NCBI RefSeq assembly: GCF_026672375.1
Contig: NZ_JAPPRA010000001.1
Location: forward strand, 2,542,001 to 2,606,000
Length of the DNA: 64,000 nucleotides
Reading direction: 5' to 3'
Origin: Caulobacter sp. SL161
GTDB lineage: Bacteria; Pseudomonadota; Alphaproteobacteria; Caulobacterales; Caulobacteraceae
Under the pieces are notes generated by a model. The model was not told the DNA's origin. It worked only from the letters and a program-made list of their open reading frames with translations, and searched no databases. Below, one piece after another: positions 36,649-47,370 of the stretch (position 1 is its first letter; the number at the start of each line of letters is the position of its first letter). Both the position numbers and the translations under genes were made by a program.

Positions 36649-39372
36649 ATGCGCCCCTCCGCCAAAGCCGCAGGCCTCGTCCCCGCGATGGAATGGCGCG
36701 ACCTGGAACGGGCCGACAGCGTTCAGGTCATTTCGGCGCCGTCATCATGGTCGGACGCCCGCGTCGAAGCCTGGCTCGATTGGGGCGGCGAGGTCGAACC
36801 CAAGGCTCCGCTCGGCGGCGGTCCCGCGCGTTACGCTGCGCGCGTGGCGCAACTGGGCCTCTCGCGCGGCCTGTTTGGCGACAAGGCGGACGCCGACGCC
36901 TTCCGCGAGGCGCTGCTGACCACGATGCTCACAGGGATAGCGACCCCGACCTCCGGCCAGAGGGGTCTGCGGCTGCTGCCCGACATCACCGAGTTCGAAT
37001 TCCAGAGCCAGGCGCGGGACATCCTGGGGCAACGCCGAGCGCGCCTCCTGGCGGCTCAAGCCGCTGCGCGTTTGAACACCGCGCTCGACCAGGTCGCAGA
37101 CGCGGTGCGTCGCTGCTCGGGCGATAGCCGCGCCTGCAGCGATGTTCGCAAGAACCCGGCCCTGGCCCGGGCCGCGCGCAAGGCGCGTGAACTGGGCGCG
37201 GACGACCAAACCATCCTGGACGCCATCGCCTTGGCCGACCAGCCCCGTGCGCCGCTGACCGCGCTCGCCGTCGATGATGAGCTGCCCCTTGTCGCCGCCG
37301 CAACCCGCCAAGCGGTCGCCGCCGGCGACGAGGCCGCGACCCTGGCCGCCCAGGTCGGTTGGGAAACCAGCGCCCTGACCCTGGCCCTGTCGCCGACCGA
37401 CGCCGAAGCCCTGTCGCGCGGCGCAGCGATCGGCGCGGCGATCGACGCCAGCGCCTTCCTGGACGCCGAAGGGTTCGACATCGAGCGCTTCACTTTCGTC
37501 TGTCATCTGTGGGCCACGGCCCTGGAGCTGGACCGGGGCGAGCGCCCCGCGCGCCTTTCGCTCGCGGGCGTGGGCGATTGCCTGCTCAGCCAAGGCTACG
37601 CCCAGACCAGTATCGAAGGTCGCGACGGCGCGGCCGCCTTGTGGGCTCTCGCCGTCGGCGCGGCGCTGTCCGCCAGCGCCGAGGCCGCAGCCGTACTGGG
37701 CCAAGACCCCGTCTTTGATCAGGATCGCCAAGGCGTGCTGAAGACCCTGGCCGAACGCCGGGTCCGCGCCGCCGCCCTGCGCTCGGCGCTCGCCACCGAA
37801 GCCGCCGCGGCGCTGGCGACGGCCCACGCGCTGGCCCGCAAGCACGGCCTGCGTTCGGCCGGCTTGGTGGGACCGTTCACGGACCTCGAGGCGACCTTGC
37901 GCCTGGGCGGCGCGCCCGTCGGCGCGGCAGGCGCCATTGCGCCGGTGTCTGTGTCACAAACCGCAGACGGCTTCCTGATGCCGAGCTTCAGCGCCGCCGC
38001 TTTCGAGGCGCTGTCATCGGAGGGCGTCGATCTCGATGCAGCCCGGCGGCATGCGCTGGGCCACGGATCGCTGGCCGAGAGCCCCGCGATCGATCACGCC
38101 ATGCTGCAGGCGCGCGGCTTCACCGCTCACGAGATCGAGAAGGCCGAAAACGCCCTGCGCGAACATCAGGGCGTGCGGGCGGCCTTCGCCCCGGCGATTG
38201 TCGGCGCAGGCTTCCTTCGCGATGTCCTGGGCGCGTCCGCCGAAGATGTCGCGCGTCGCGACTTCGACACCCTGGCCTTCGCCGACTTCTCGGCGGCGGA
38301 AATCGCGGCCGCCGAGCGCCATGCGCTGGGCGCAGGCACGCTGGGCGATTGCGAAGCCCTGAACCCTGATCTTCGCGAAGCTTTCCGGTCCGTGGAGGCT
38401 CCCTCGTTCAATGACCGCCTGGCGATGCTGGCGGCGGTGGAAAGCTTCGCTTGCCTGCCGACGGCCGTAATGGTCTCGATTCCGCATGACGCGCGCCCGG
38501 CCGACGCCGTGCGCGCGCAAGCTGCGGCGGCCAGGGCCGGCGTTCGCGCCCTGCGCCTGCAGCGCGCGCCCACGCCGTACGACTTCAAGCTCGATCTGCC
38601 CGAGGAGCCGGTGGCCGAAGCGCCCCGCCCCGCTCCGGCGCGGGAACCAGTGGTGACCGAGCGCGTCGTCGAGCGGATCGTCGAGCGCGACCGCTCTCGC
38701 CGCCGCCTGCCCGATCGCCGCAAAGGCTACATTCAGAAGGCGGCCGTAGGAGGCCACAAGGTCTACCTGCATACCGGCGAGTATGAGGATGGCGAGCTGG
38801 GCGAACTGTTCATCGACATGCACAAGGAAGGCGCGGCCTTCCGAAGCCTGATGAACAATTTCGCCATCGCCGTCTCGCTGGGTCTGCAGCACGGCGTGCC
38901 GCTGGACGAGTTCGTCGACGCCTTCGTCTACACCAAGTTCGAGCCGGCGGGTCCGGTCACGGGCAATGACTCAATCAAGTCCGCGACCTCCATCCTGGAT
39001 TACATTTTCCGAGAACTGGGCGTCTCGTACCTTGGCCGAGACGACCTCGCCAACGGCGACCCCGGCGAGTTCAACGCCGATGGGCTCGGCGCGGGCAAGC
39101 GCCTTGCGGAAGACGACCTGCTGGACGACGACGCCGATCCAGTTCCGGCTAGCCGCTTCATTTCCAAGGGCTTTTCACGGGGCGCCACGCCGGACAATCT
39201 GGTCTTCGCCAGCTTTGGCCACCGTCGCGTGGAAGGCGCCGCCCGCCCCGGCGCCGACGGCGAGATGTGCCCGGCTTGCGGCGATCTGTCTTTGGTGCGG
39301 AGAGGCGGAATGACAGTCTGCGACACCTGCGGCGCTCAGTCCGAGCGCCCTGGCCCCGTAGCGTCCACCTGA
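36649..39372 (+). CDS. NrdJ-like protein lacking the catalytic core (TSCPD domain)
   Basis: 907-residue protein related to B12-dependent class II ribonucleotide reductase. The N-terminal part (about 84-105) has a NrdJ-like [18 protein letters not shown] segment; residues about 570-620 align with the region after the barrel; about 690-800 is the TSCPD region with [32 protein letters not shown] and [16 protein letters not shown]; a zinc ribbon follows (CPACG, CDTCG; about 873-898). The NPCSE and radical-site cysteine motifs are absent and the middle is alanine-rich, so it is presumably not a reductase. The start is uncertain: ATG 36649 chosen, 36559 possible. NrdR-like boxes precede it. Confidence 0.78.
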   Translation: MRPSAKAAGLVPAMEWRDLERADSVQVISAPSSWSDARVEAWLDWGGEVEPKAPLGGGPARYAARVAQLGLSRGLFGDKADADAFREALLTTMLTGIATPTSGQRGLRLLPDITEFEFQSQARDILGQRRARLLAAQAAARLNTALDQVADAVRRCSGDSRACSDVRKNPALARAARKARELGADDQTILDAIALADQPRAPLTALAVDDELPLVAAATRQAVAAGDEAATLAAQVGWETSALTLALSPTDAEALSRGAAIGAAIDASAFLDAEGFDIERFTFVCHLWATALELDRGERPARLSLAGVGDCLLSQGYAQTSIEGRDGAAALWALAVGAALSASAEAAAVLGQDPVFDQDRQGVLKTLAERRVRAAALRSALATEAAAALATAHALARKHGLRSAGLVGPFTDLEATLRLGGAPVGAAGAIAPVSVSQTADGFLMPSFSAAAFEALSSEGVDLDAARRHALGHGSLAESPAIDHAMLQARGFTAHEIEKAENALREHQGVRAAFAPAIVGAGFLRDVLGASAEDVARRDFDTLAFADFSAAEIAAAERHALGAGTLGDCEALNPDLREAFRSVEAPSFNDRLAMLAAVESFACLPTAVMVSIPHDARPADAVRAQAAAARAGVRALRLQRAPTPYDFKLDLPEEPVAEAPRPAPAREPVVTERVVERIVERDRSRRRLPDRRKGYIQKAAVGGHKVYLHTGEYEDGELGELFIDMHKEGAAFRSLMNNFAIAVSLGLQHGVPLDEFVDAFVYTKFEPAGPVTGNDSIKSATSILDYIFRELGVSYLGRDDLANGDPGEFNADGLGAGKRLAEDDLLDDDADPVPASRFISKGFSRGATPDNLVFASFGHRRVEGAARPGADGEMCPACGDLSLVRRGGMTVCDTCGAQSERPGPVAST

Positions 39373-39443
39373 CGGCGTTCGCCTGGCGTTAAGCTTGCTA
39401 GGTAAGGGTAAGACCTGCTTTTCCGCTCAGGACGTGCGCCAGA

Positions 39444-39941
39444 ATGAAACCGATCGCCCTGCTCGCCGCCGCCCTTGGCGTGGCGTTGTCCGCCGCGACG
39501 CCCGTCAGCGCCCAGAACGCCGGCCAGATCGCCGCCGTGCGCAACGGCGCGAACTGCCCACGCTGCAACCTGTTCCAGGCCGATCTCTCCAACCTGACCC
39601 TGAAGGGCAAGAACCTGGCCGGCGCGCGTCTTCGACAGGCGGACCTGTCGACGGCGGTCATGAACCGGACCCGCTTCGCCGGTGGCGATCTTCGGGACGT
39701 CAACGCCTACGGCGCGGTCATGACCGGAGCCAGCTTCGCGCGAGCCGACCTGACCAACGCCAGCTTCGTCGGGGCCTATCTGCAAGGCGCGAATTTTGCC
39801 GGCGCGCGACTCTCCGGCGTCAACTTCTCAGGCGCGGAGATGGATCGCGCGACGGGTCTGAAGCAGAGCCAGTTGAGCCTGGCGTGCGGCGATGACTCCA
39901 CGTTGTTGCCCCGCGGACTTTCCATTCCGCGCTGCCGTTAA
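39444..39941 (+). CDS. secreted pentapeptide-repeat protein
   Basis: Protein of 165 residues with a signal peptide (cleavage after VSAQ, about 24). A CxxC (NCPRCNL) starts a right-handed quadrilateral beta-helix of pentapeptide A(D/N)LxX repeats (about 43-130). The tail has two more cysteines (ACGDDST, SIPRC), suggesting disulfide-bonded caps. The next gene encodes a larger paralog with the same ends. No enzyme motif; function unknown. Confidence 0.8.
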   Translation: MKPIALLAAALGVALSAATPVSAQNAGQIAAVRNGANCPRCNLFQADLSNLTLKGKNLAGARLRQADLSTAVMNRTRFAGGDLRDVNAYGAVMTGASFARADLTNASFVGAYLQGANFAGARLSGVNFSGAEMDRATGLKQSQLSLACGDDSTLLPRGLSIPRCR

Positions 39942-40035
39942 ATCCCCGTCATTACCGCAATTTAAGTGGTCTCTGGCCCTCCGTCGGTCCAAACCGTAAC
40001 TCACACAGTCGCGTATGGACTGAACGGAGTAGTCG

Positions 40036-40905
40036 ATGTCCCGCTTGGGCGTTTCCATCGCCGCCTTGACGCTGAGCCTGTTGGCCATGACGGGCCAGGC
40101 GCACGCTTGGGCCGAAGACAAGGACGTCGCCAAGCTGACGTCCTTCGGCGGGATGTGCGCCAATTGCGACCTGGCGGGCCGCAAGCTTATGAACGCCAAG
40201 TTCACCGGCGCCAACTTCGCCAAGGCCGTTCTGATCGGCGCGGACCTGCGCGGCGCGATGTTTTATGGCTCGGATTTCGGATGGGCCGATCTGAGCCGCG
40301 CCGACCTGCGCGGCGCCGAGATGCGCGGCGCCAACTTCACCCGCGCCAACTTCACCGACGCGCGGATGTCCGGCATCGAGAGCAGCCGCGCCAACTTCAC
40401 CCAGGCCACGCTGGTTCGCGTCGACCTGTCTTCGGCAGAGTTGCACGCCGCCACCATGGTCGGCGCCAACCTGCAGAAAGCGCGTTTCGCCAACGCTGAA
40501 CTGATCGCCGCCGACCTGTCGGGCGCCAACGCCCGCGACGCCGACTTCTCGAACGCCGACATCAACCACGCCAACTTCCAAGGCGCGCGCTTCGACGGCG
40601 CGCGGTTCCACAACGCCGACATGACCGGCTCGAATCTGCGCGGCGGCATCTTCAACAGCGCGGACTTCCGGAACGCAGACCTGACCATGGTCAATCTCAG
40701 CGGCGCTGATCTGTCGAGCGCCCGGGGGCTGGAACAGGAACAGCTGGACGAGGCCTGCGGCGATGGCGGCACGCGACTGCCTTCGGGGCTCAGCGTCCGC
40801 CCCTGCAACGGCCTGCGGAGCAGCCAGCACTTCATGCTCCTGCGCGCGGTGCCAAAGCCGCCTGCGCCCCCCGCCCCGCCGAAGGCCCCCAAAGGCCCCA
40901 AGTAA
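40036..40905 (+). CDS. secreted pentapeptide-repeat protein, longer paralog
   Basis: Protein of 289 residues with a signal peptide (cleavage after QAHA, about 23). The repeat region (about 43-230) is roughly twice that of its neighbour, with units such as ANFTR, ADLRG and ANFQG. It has the same N-terminal CxxC (MCANCDL) and C-terminal ACGDGGTRLPSGLSVRPC block, then a Pro/Lys-rich tail (about 270-289). GGAG lies before the ATG. Likely a tandem duplicate of the preceding gene; a strong terminator follows. Confidence 0.82.
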   Translation: MSRLGVSIAALTLSLLAMTGQAHAWAEDKDVAKLTSFGGMCANCDLAGRKLMNAKFTGANFAKAVLIGADLRGAMFYGSDFGWADLSRADLRGAEMRGANFTRANFTDARMSGIESSRANFTQATLVRVDLSSAELHAATMVGANLQKARFANAELIAADLSGANARDADFSNADINHANFQGARFDGARFHNADMTGSNLRGGIFNSADFRNADLTMVNLSGADLSSARGLEQEQLDEACGDGGTRLPSGLSVRPCNGLRSSQHFMLLRAVPKPPAPPAPPKAPKGPK

Positions 40906-40927
40906 GGTCGCTAGTAAGCCAAAGAAA

Positions 40928-40962
40928 AAACCCTCCGATCGCAAGACCGGAGGGCTTTTTCG
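40928..40962. terminator. bidirectional terminator between pentapeptide gene and aspS
   Basis: CCCTCCG (40931-40937) and CGGAGGG (40948-40954) form the stem, with AAAAAA on the left and CTTTTT on the right, so it can serve both convergent genes. Confidence 0.88.
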
Positions 40963-40981
40963 TGGAGGGTCGGAACCCCGC

Positions 40982-42820
40982 CTACACCTTGATCGGCGGC
41001 GCGGTCCGGATGTGCAGTTCCTTCAACTGCTTGTCGAGCACGTTGGCCGGGGCGTTCATCAGGAGGTCCTGGCCCTGCTGGTTCAGCGGGAAGGCGATGA
41101 CTTCGCGGATGGCGACCTGATCGGCCAGCAACATGACGATACGGTCGATGCCCGGCGCCAGACCACCATGCGGCGGTGCGCCGTAGCGGAAGGCGTTCAG
41201 CATGCCGCCGAACTGCTCCTCGACCACTTCGGGGCCGTAGCCGGCGGTGGCGAAGGCTTTCAGCATGATCTCGGGCTTGTGATTCCGGATCGCGCCCGAG
41301 CACAGCTCGTAGCCGTTGCAGACGATGTCGTACTGATAGGCGCGGATGGTCAGCGGATCCTGGGTCTCCAGGGCTTCCAGACCGCCCTGCGGCATCGAGA
41401 ACGGGTTGTGCGAGAAGTCGACCTTCTTCTCTTCCTCGTTCCACTCGAACATCGGGAAGTCGACGATCCAGCAGAACTTGAACTGGTTTTCGTCGACCAG
41501 TTTCAGTTCCGTGCCGACGCGCGTGCGGGCCAGGCCCGCGAACTTGGCGAACACGGCCGGGTCGCCGGCCACGAAGAAGGCGGCGTCGCCGGCGCCCAGG
41601 CCCAGCGACTCCATCAGCGCTTGCGTCGGCTCACCCAGGTTCTTGGCGATCGGGCCGCCCCAGCCGCCCTGGTCTTCCGACCAGAACACGTAACCCAGAC
41701 CCGGCTGGCCTTCGCCCTGAGCCCAGCTGTTCATGCGGTCGCAGAACGCGCGCGAACCACCGGTCGGGGCCGGGATGGCCCACACCTGGTTCTTGGCGTC
41801 GGCGCCCAGGATCTTGGCGAACAGGCCAAAGCCGCCGTCACGGAAGTGCTCCGAGACGTTCGCCATCTTGATCGGGTTGCGCAGGTCCGGCTTGTCGCTG
41901 CCGTACCAGGCCATCGACTGGGCGTAGGTCAGGCGCTCGAAGCCCTTGTGCTCGAACGATTGGCCAAAGTCGTTGGTGAAGGTGTGCGTGCCGTCGATCG
42001 GCGACACCGGCTTGCCGTTCGAGAACTCCTCGAACACGCCATGCATGACGGGCTCGATCGCCGCGAAGACGTCTTCCTGGGTGACGAAGCTCATCTCGAC
42101 GTCGAGCTGGTAGAACTCCAGGCTACGGTCGGCGCGCAGGTCTTCGTCGCGGAAGCAGGGTGCGATCTGGAAGTAGCGGTCAAAACCCGAAACCATCAGC
42201 AGCTGCTTGAACTGCTGAGGCGCCTGCGGCAGCGCGTAGAACTTTTCGGGATGCAGACGCGAGGGCACCAGGAAGTCGCGTGCGCCTTCCGGCGAGCTGG
42301 CGGTCAGGATCGGCGTCTGGAACTCGTTGAAGCCCTGGGCGAACATACGGTTGCGGATCGACTGGATCACGCGCGAGCGCAGGACGATGTTCTTGTGCAG
42401 GGTCTCGCGACGCAGGTCGAGATAGCGGTGCTTGAGGCGGATCTCTTCGGGATAGTCCGGCTCGCCGAAGACCGGCAGCGGCAGCTCGGCGGCCTCGGAC
42501 AGCACCTCGACGGCCGAGACACGGATCTCGATCTCGCCGGTCGGCAGGTTGGGGTTCACCACGCTGGCGTCACGGGCGATCACTTCGCCGTCAACGCGGA
42601 TCACGCTCTCGGCGCGCAGGCGCTCGACCACGTTGAAACCGGGCGTTTCGGGGTGCAGCACCAGCTGCGTCAGACCGTAGTGGTCGCGCAGGTCGATGAA
42701 GACCAGCCCGCCATGGTCGCGCTTGCGGTGGATCCAGCCGGACAGACGCACGGCCGCGCCGGTGTCGGAAGCGCGCAGGGCGCCGCAGTTATGGGTGCGA
42801 TAGGCGTGCATGGTGGTCAT
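40982..42820 (-). CDS. aspS: aspartyl-tRNA synthetase
   Basis: Class II synthetase of 612 residues. An N-terminal OB-fold anticodon domain (about 1-110, [20 protein letters not shown]) is followed by motif 2 ([19 protein letters not shown]) and a C-terminal motif 3 region with [16 protein letters not shown] bacterial insertion domain lies between motifs 2 and 3. Whether it is discriminating or also makes Asp-tRNA-Asn depends on GatCAB, which is outside the window. The ATG at 42820 is chosen; an in-frame ATG three codons downstream is possible. Confidence 0.95.
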   Translation of the reverse strand: MTTMHAYRTHNCGALRASDTGAAVRLSGWIHRKRDHGGLVFIDLRDHYGLTQLVLHPETPGFNVVERLRAESVIRVDGEVIARDASVVNPNLPTGEIEIRVSAVEVLSEAAELPLPVFGEPDYPEEIRLKHRYLDLRRETLHKNIVLRSRVIQSIRNRMFAQGFNEFQTPILTASSPEGARDFLVPSRLHPEKFYALPQAPQQFKQLLMVSGFDRYFQIAPCFRDEDLRADRSLEFYQLDVEMSFVTQEDVFAAIEPVMHGVFEEFSNGKPVSPIDGTHTFTNDFGQSFEHKGFERLTYAQSMAWYGSDKPDLRNPIKMANVSEHFRDGGFGLFAKILGADAKNQVWAIPAPTGGSRAFCDRMNSWAQGEGQPGLGYVFWSEDQGGWGGPIAKNLGEPTQALMESLGLGAGDAAFFVAGDPAVFAKFAGLARTRVGTELKLVDENQFKFCWIVDFPMFEWNEEEKKVDFSHNPFSMPQGGLEALETQDPLTIRAYQYDIVCNGYELCSGAIRNHKPEIMLKAFATAGYGPEVVEEQFGGMLNAFRYGAPPHGGLAPGIDRIVMLLADQVAIREVIAFPLNQQGQDLLMNAPANVLDKQLKELHIRTAPPIKV

Positions 42821-42941
42821 GAAAGTCTTGAATACGCGCTGATTTGCAAGGCGCGGTAAGGCGCACGTGGGCGCCGCGATGTCAAGGATTCTGGGACGGA
42901 CCGTGCGCTTGCCCGGCCCGTCCGTGGAAGGTTCTTCAAGC

Positions 42942-43703
42942 TTAAAGCGCCTGGATGATCGCCAGGAAGTCCTTGGCCTTCAGCGAAGCGCCGCCGACCA
43001 GCGCGCCACCAACCTCGGGCGCGGCGAGGATCTCGCTGGCGTTTTCAGGCTTCACGGAGCCACCATAGAGGATCAGGACGGTCCGGCCCTGCTCGCCAAA
43101 CCGGGAGACCAGCTCGGCGCGGATGGCCGCGTGCATCTCGACGATGTTGTCGACCGAGGCCGTTCGGCCCGTGCCGATCGCCCACAGAGGCTCATAGGCC
43201 ACGCTGAACGCCTTGCCGGCCAGCGAGGTTGGCAGCGAGTCACGCACCTGGCTGACGACAAAGCTCACCGCCAGGCCCGCTTCACGCGTCTCCAAGGTCT
43301 CGCCGACGCAGACGATCGGCTCCAGACCCGCCAGGGCGGCGGCTTCAGCCTTTCCGGCCACCTGGGCGGAGGTTTCACCGTGGTCAGTGCGCCGCTCGGA
43401 GTGGCCGCAGATCACCAGCGATCCGCCTGCGTCCGCGATCATCTCGGCGGAGACATCGCCCGTGTGCGCGCCGTTCGACTTGCCATGGCAATCCTGACCG
43501 CCGGTGAGGAGATGGCCCCCTTCCACCGCCTGGCTCAGACGATGCAAAAGGGTGGCGGGCGGGAAGATCGCGACGCGGGCGGCCGGAGGTTTCGCCTCCA
43601 GGGCGGCGGCGACGGCTCGGGCCTCGTCGAGGGCGACCGAAAGGCCGTTCATCTTCCAGTTTCCGGCGATCAGAGGCCGGGGCGTTGTGCTCGAAAGGGT
43701 CAT
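42942..43703 (-). CDS. tpiA: triosephosphate isomerase
   Basis: Glycolytic TIM-barrel enzyme of 253 residues. The N-terminal [12 protein letters not shown] carries the active-site Asn and Lys, [15 protein letters not shown] the catalytic His, and [16 protein letters not shown] the catalytic Glu with the flexible loop; [12 protein letters not shown] is the phosphate-binding loop. Divergent from the PpiD-like gene. A gap of 121 bp separates it from aspS. Confidence 0.96.
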   Translation of the reverse strand: MTLSSTTPRPLIAGNWKMNGLSVALDEARAVAAALEAKPPAARVAIFPPATLLHRLSQAVEGGHLLTGGQDCHGKSNGAHTGDVSAEMIADAGGSLVICGHSERRTDHGETSAQVAGKAEAAALAGLEPIVCVGETLETREAGLAVSFVVSQVRDSLPTSLAGKAFSVAYEPLWAIGTGRTASVDNIVEMHAAIRAELVSRFGEQGRTVLILYGGSVKPENASEILAAPEVGGALVGGASLKAKDFLAIIQAL

Positions 43704-43842
43704 GAGCGCCTTCTTGGGGTCACGCTCCCTTGGGAAGTCAAGCCCACGCCGCTTGCCCCCTCGCCTTCGGCTCTACTATACCCGCTGCTCTCGACCGTCG
43801 CGTCCCTGTACGCAGCGGTCTGTCTGGAAGGTTTTCGCGCTC

Positions 43843-45807
43843 ATGCTCGCCGGTTTCCGCAAGTTCGCCAAATCGCCCTTCGCGGTGGTGCTGTTTGGCT
43901 TGCTGATTGTCAGTTTCGCCATCTTCGGCATTAGCGACGTGTTCAAGGGCCCGCAGGGATCGGGCGTGATCAGCGCCGGTTCGCGCAGCATGAGCGCGAT
44001 CGATTTCAAGCAGCGCTTTGACAACTATCGCAAGGCGATGGAGCAGCAGAACGGCACGACCCTGACCCCCGATCAGGCGGTCGAGCAGGGCGTCGATCGT
44101 CAGATCGTCCAGGAACTGGTGCTGCAAGAATCGCTGGCCGCCGCCCTTCACAAGATGGGGGTCGCCCCGTCCGACAAGCTGGTCGCCGACACGGTTCACG
44201 AGCAGATGAGCCAACTGCCGCCGACGACCCGTCCTTTCGACCCGATCACCGGCAAGTTCGATTCTCGCGCCTATGCGGCGCTGATGCAGCAGAACGGCCT
44301 CACGCCGGAGACCTATGAAGCCTCGTTGCGCGATGAGATCGCCCAGACCCACTTCTTCTCGGCGATCGCCGACGGCCTGAAAGCGCCCCGCATCTATGCG
44401 GCGCTTCAGGGCGCCTACCTGCTGGAGGCGCGTGAGGTCTCGGCCTTCGTCGTCAACCCCTCGACGGTTCAGCGACCGAACCCGCCGACTGATGCGCAGT
44501 TGACGGCGTTCATGAAGGAAAACGCCGATCGGCTGACCCGCCCTGAGACCCGGGTTCTGTCGATCATGCGGGTCAGCGCCGCTGCGCTGGAGCCGTCGGT
44601 GACGATCAATCCCGCCGATGTCCAGAAGGCCTTCGACTTCCGGAAGGATAGCCTGGCCAGGCCGGAGACCCGCACGATCGTTCAGATCGCCGCGCCCGAC
44701 GCCAAGGCGGCCGCAGTGATCTCCCAGCGTCTCGGCAAGGGCGAGGACCCCGCAGCCGTCGCCAAGGCCTACGGCAAGACGCCGCTGGTCCTGACCGACA
44801 AGCCCAAGAGCGCCGTTCCCGATCGCAAGGTCGCCGACGCCGCCTTCGCCCTGCAGGCTGGCCAGGTCAGCGGCCCGATCACCGGCGACCTGGGCGTCGC
44901 AGTCGTCAAGGTCACCAAGATCACGCCCGGCGCCGTCGCGACGCTGGACAGCGTCCGCCCCCAGATCGAAGCCGAGGTCCGGAGCCAGACGGCTCAGGCC
45001 AAGGCTTATGAGCAGACCCAGACCTACCAGGATGCGCGTGACGCAGGCGCTGATCTCATCTCGGCGGCCAGCAAGGCCGGCGCGCTGGTCATCACGACCG
45101 CCCCGGTGACGGCGCAGGGAACCGACCAGATGGGCCAGCCCTTCGCGGGCCTGACGCCGGACATTATCAAGACCGCGTTCGATCTGTCGCAAGGCGGCGA
45201 GAGCGAGCTGGTCGAGGCCGGCAAGGGCGAATACTACGCCGTCAAGGTCGAGCGGATCGTGCCTGCGGCCCTGCCGCCGCTGGCCGAGGTCAAGCCGCAA
45301 CTGACGGCCGTCTGGTTTGGTCAGGAGATGGCCAAGCGGATGAAGGCCAAGGCCGATGAGCTGGCCGCACGTGTCAAGAAGGGCGAGAGCCTGGAAGCGG
45401 TCGCCACCGCGGCTCAGTCGAATGTGCAGAAGATCCCCGGCGGCCTGACCCGCCAGAACGCTCAACAGCACGTGGCGCTGGGGCAGGAGTTCCTGGGCGC
45501 AGCCTTCACGGCCAAGCCGGGCGCTGTGTTCACCGCGCGCGCCGGCCAGCAGGGCCAGGCGTATGTCGTCGCCAAGCTGGACGCCGTCCGCGCCGCGCCG
45601 ACCGCCAATGTCGCCCAGATCGCTGTTCTGGCCCAAGGTCAGGCCGCCAACGGCCTGATGCGCGACCTGGCCGAGGCCACGCGCGTCGTCGCCCGCACCC
45701 AGATGAAGGCCAAGAGCAACCTGACCCTGGCCCGCCAAGCCATCGGCGTCGACACCGACGCCCTGGCCAAGGCCGAGGCCGCCAAGGCTGGAAAGAAAGC
45801 CGAGTAA
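43843..45807 (+). CDS. ppiD: periplasmic folding chaperone / peptidyl-prolyl isomerase PpiD-like
   Basis: Membrane-anchored protein of 654 residues: a single N-terminal helix (about 12-31, FAVVLFGLLIVSFAIFGISD) with a SurA-like N-terminal domain (about 40-170) and a rotamase-like domain (about 240-350), then an extra helical/rotamase-like C-terminal region. It follows the SurA/PpiD family, which handles secreted proteins near the SecYEG exit. The start is ATG 43843 before MLAGFRKFAKSPF; an earlier open frame is the shadow of tpiA. Its stop overlaps the trpE start (TAATG). Confidence 0.82.
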   Translation: MLAGFRKFAKSPFAVVLFGLLIVSFAIFGISDVFKGPQGSGVISAGSRSMSAIDFKQRFDNYRKAMEQQNGTTLTPDQAVEQGVDRQIVQELVLQESLAAALHKMGVAPSDKLVADTVHEQMSQLPPTTRPFDPITGKFDSRAYAALMQQNGLTPETYEASLRDEIAQTHFFSAIADGLKAPRIYAALQGAYLLEAREVSAFVVNPSTVQRPNPPTDAQLTAFMKENADRLTRPETRVLSIMRVSAAALEPSVTINPADVQKAFDFRKDSLARPETRTIVQIAAPDAKAAAVISQRLGKGEDPAAVAKAYGKTPLVLTDKPKSAVPDRKVADAAFALQAGQVSGPITGDLGVAVVKVTKITPGAVATLDSVRPQIEAEVRSQTAQAKAYEQTQTYQDARDAGADLISAASKAGALVITTAPVTAQGTDQMGQPFAGLTPDIIKTAFDLSQGGESELVEAGKGEYYAVKVERIVPAALPPLAEVKPQLTAVWFGQEMAKRMKAKADELAARVKKGESLEAVATAAQSNVQKIPGGLTRQNAQQHVALGQEFLGAAFTAKPGAVFTARAGQQGQAYVVAKLDAVRAAPTANVAQIAVLAQGQAANGLMRDLAEATRVVARTQMKAKSNLTLARQAIGVDTDALAKAEAAKAGKKAE

Positions 45808-47348
45808 TGAGTTTGGAGCCCGCGTTCGACGCCTTCTCGGAAGCCTATGACTCCGGGCGGCAGCAAGTCGTCTGGACCCGCCTGATCGACGATCTGGAGA
45901 CGCCGGTTTCGGCCTATCTGAAGATCGCCCAGGCGCGGCCCTACAGCTTCCTGTTCGAAAGCGTCGAGGGCGGAGCCTGGCGCGGCCGCTATTCGATCGT
46001 CACGATGAATCCGGATCTGGTCTGGCGCTGTCGCGGCGACCAGGCCGAGATCGCCGAGGGCGACGACATCGCCGCCGGCCGGTTTACGCCTCAGCCCGGC
46101 GGCGCGCTGGACAGTCTGCGCGATCTGGTGGCGCGCTCACGCATGGAGTTGCCCAAGGGCTTGCCGCCGATGGCCGCCGGCGTGTTCGGCGCCTTGGGCT
46201 ACGATCTGGTGCGCTTGGTCGAGCGCCTTCCGGACGTCAATCCGGACGCCTTGAACCTGCCTGACGGCATCATGACCCGCCCGTCGATCGTGGCGGTGTT
46301 CGACGCCATCGCGCAGGAGATCATCCTGACGACCACCGTACGTCCCCAGATCGGCGTATCGGCCAAGGCGGCTCACGACGCCGCCCGCGCGCGGATCGAA
46401 GCGGTGGTGGCCGACCTGCACCGCCCCCTCGCCCACGACGCGCCCCGCCCGCCACGCGGGCCGATGGACTTCACCACGCCGGTCAGCCGCGCCGACTACG
46501 CCGAGGTCGTCGCCAAGGCCAAGGACTACATCGCCGCCGGCGACATCTTCCAGGTCGTGGCCAGCCACCGCTTCCGTGCGCCCTTCGACCTGCCGCCGTT
46601 CGCCCTTTATCGCTCGCTGCGCCGGACCAATCCCTCGCCCTTCCTGTTCTTCCTGAACCTGGACGGCTTCAATCTGGTCGGCTCCAGCCCCGAGATTCTG
46701 GTTCGCCTGCGCGACGGCAAGATCACCATCCGGCCGATCGCCGGCACGCGCCCGCGCGGCGCGACGCCCGAGGAAGACGCCGCGCTGGAAGCAGAGCTGC
46801 TGGCCGATCCCAAGGAGCGCGCCGAGCATCTGATGCTGCTGGATCTGGGCCGCAATGACGTCGGCCGCGTGGCTATGCTGAACCATCACGGCCGCAACGC
46901 ACCGCCGGAACAGGCCCGCCCGAAGGGCCCGAACGTGCGCGTGACCGAGAGCTTCACGATCGAGCGCTACAGCCACGTGATGCACATCGTCTCGAACGTC
47001 GAAGGAACTGCGCCCGAGGGCGTCGATCCGGTCGATGTCCTGATGGCCGCCCTGCCCGCCGGCACGCTGTCGGGTGCGCCCAAGGTTCGCGCCATGGAGA
47101 TTATCGACGAGCTCGAGGTCGAGAAGCGCGGCATCAGCTATGCTGGCGCGGTCGGCTATTTCGGCGCCGACGGCGCGGTCGACACCTGCATCGTGCTGCG
47201 TACCGCTCTGGTGAAGGACGGCATGATGTACGTCCAGGCCGGCGGCGGCATCGTCGCCGACAGTGATCCGGACGCCGAGTACGACGAGACCCTGCACAAG
47301 TCCCGCGCCCTGAAGCGCGCGGCCGAAGAGGCCTGGCGATTCAGCTGA
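45807..47348 (+). CDS. trpE: anthranilate synthase component I
   Basis: First tryptophan-pathway enzyme, 513 residues: chorismate and ammonia to anthranilate. The regulatory Trp-binding region (YSFLFESVEGG) is at the N-terminus; the chorismate-binding domain has DIFQVVASHRF, SPFLFFLNLDGF, IRPIAGTRPRG, DLGRNDVGRVA and LPAGTLSGAPKVRAMEIIDE. It shares one base with the upstream ppiD stop codon; its 3' end is 22 bp from a convergent small gene. No leader peptide or attenuator can lie before it because it overlaps ppiD. Confidence 0.95.
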   Translation: MSLEPAFDAFSEAYDSGRQQVVWTRLIDDLETPVSAYLKIAQARPYSFLFESVEGGAWRGRYSIVTMNPDLVWRCRGDQAEIAEGDDIAAGRFTPQPGGALDSLRDLVARSRMELPKGLPPMAAGVFGALGYDLVRLVERLPDVNPDALNLPDGIMTRPSIVAVFDAIAQEIILTTTVRPQIGVSAKAAHDAARARIEAVVADLHRPLAHDAPRPPRGPMDFTTPVSRADYAEVVAKAKDYIAAGDIFQVVASHRFRAPFDLPPFALYRSLRRTNPSPFLFFLNLDGFNLVGSSPEILVRLRDGKITIRPIAGTRPRGATPEEDAALEAELLADPKERAEHLMLLDLGRNDVGRVAMLNHHGRNAPPEQARPKGPNVRVTESFTIERYSHVMHIVSNVEGTAPEGVDPVDVLMAALPAGTLSGAPKVRAMEIIDELEVEKRGISYAGAVGYFGADGAVDTCIVLRTALVKDGMMYVQAGGGIVADSDPDAEYDETLHKSRALKRAAEEAWRFS

Positions 47349-47370
47349 GCCTGAAGGCTGCTTTTTTCCG

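Noticed and set aside
40763..42859. 698-codon open frame opposite aspS
   Set aside because: Antisense shadow of aspS; composition is not protein-like.
42821..42941. Terminator between tpiA and aspS
   Set aside because: The GGACGG/CCGTCC arms have a large loop and no T-tract, so the evidence is too weak.
43738..45738. 666-codon open frame opposite ppiD
   Set aside because: Antisense shadow of a real gene in high-GC DNA; no family features.
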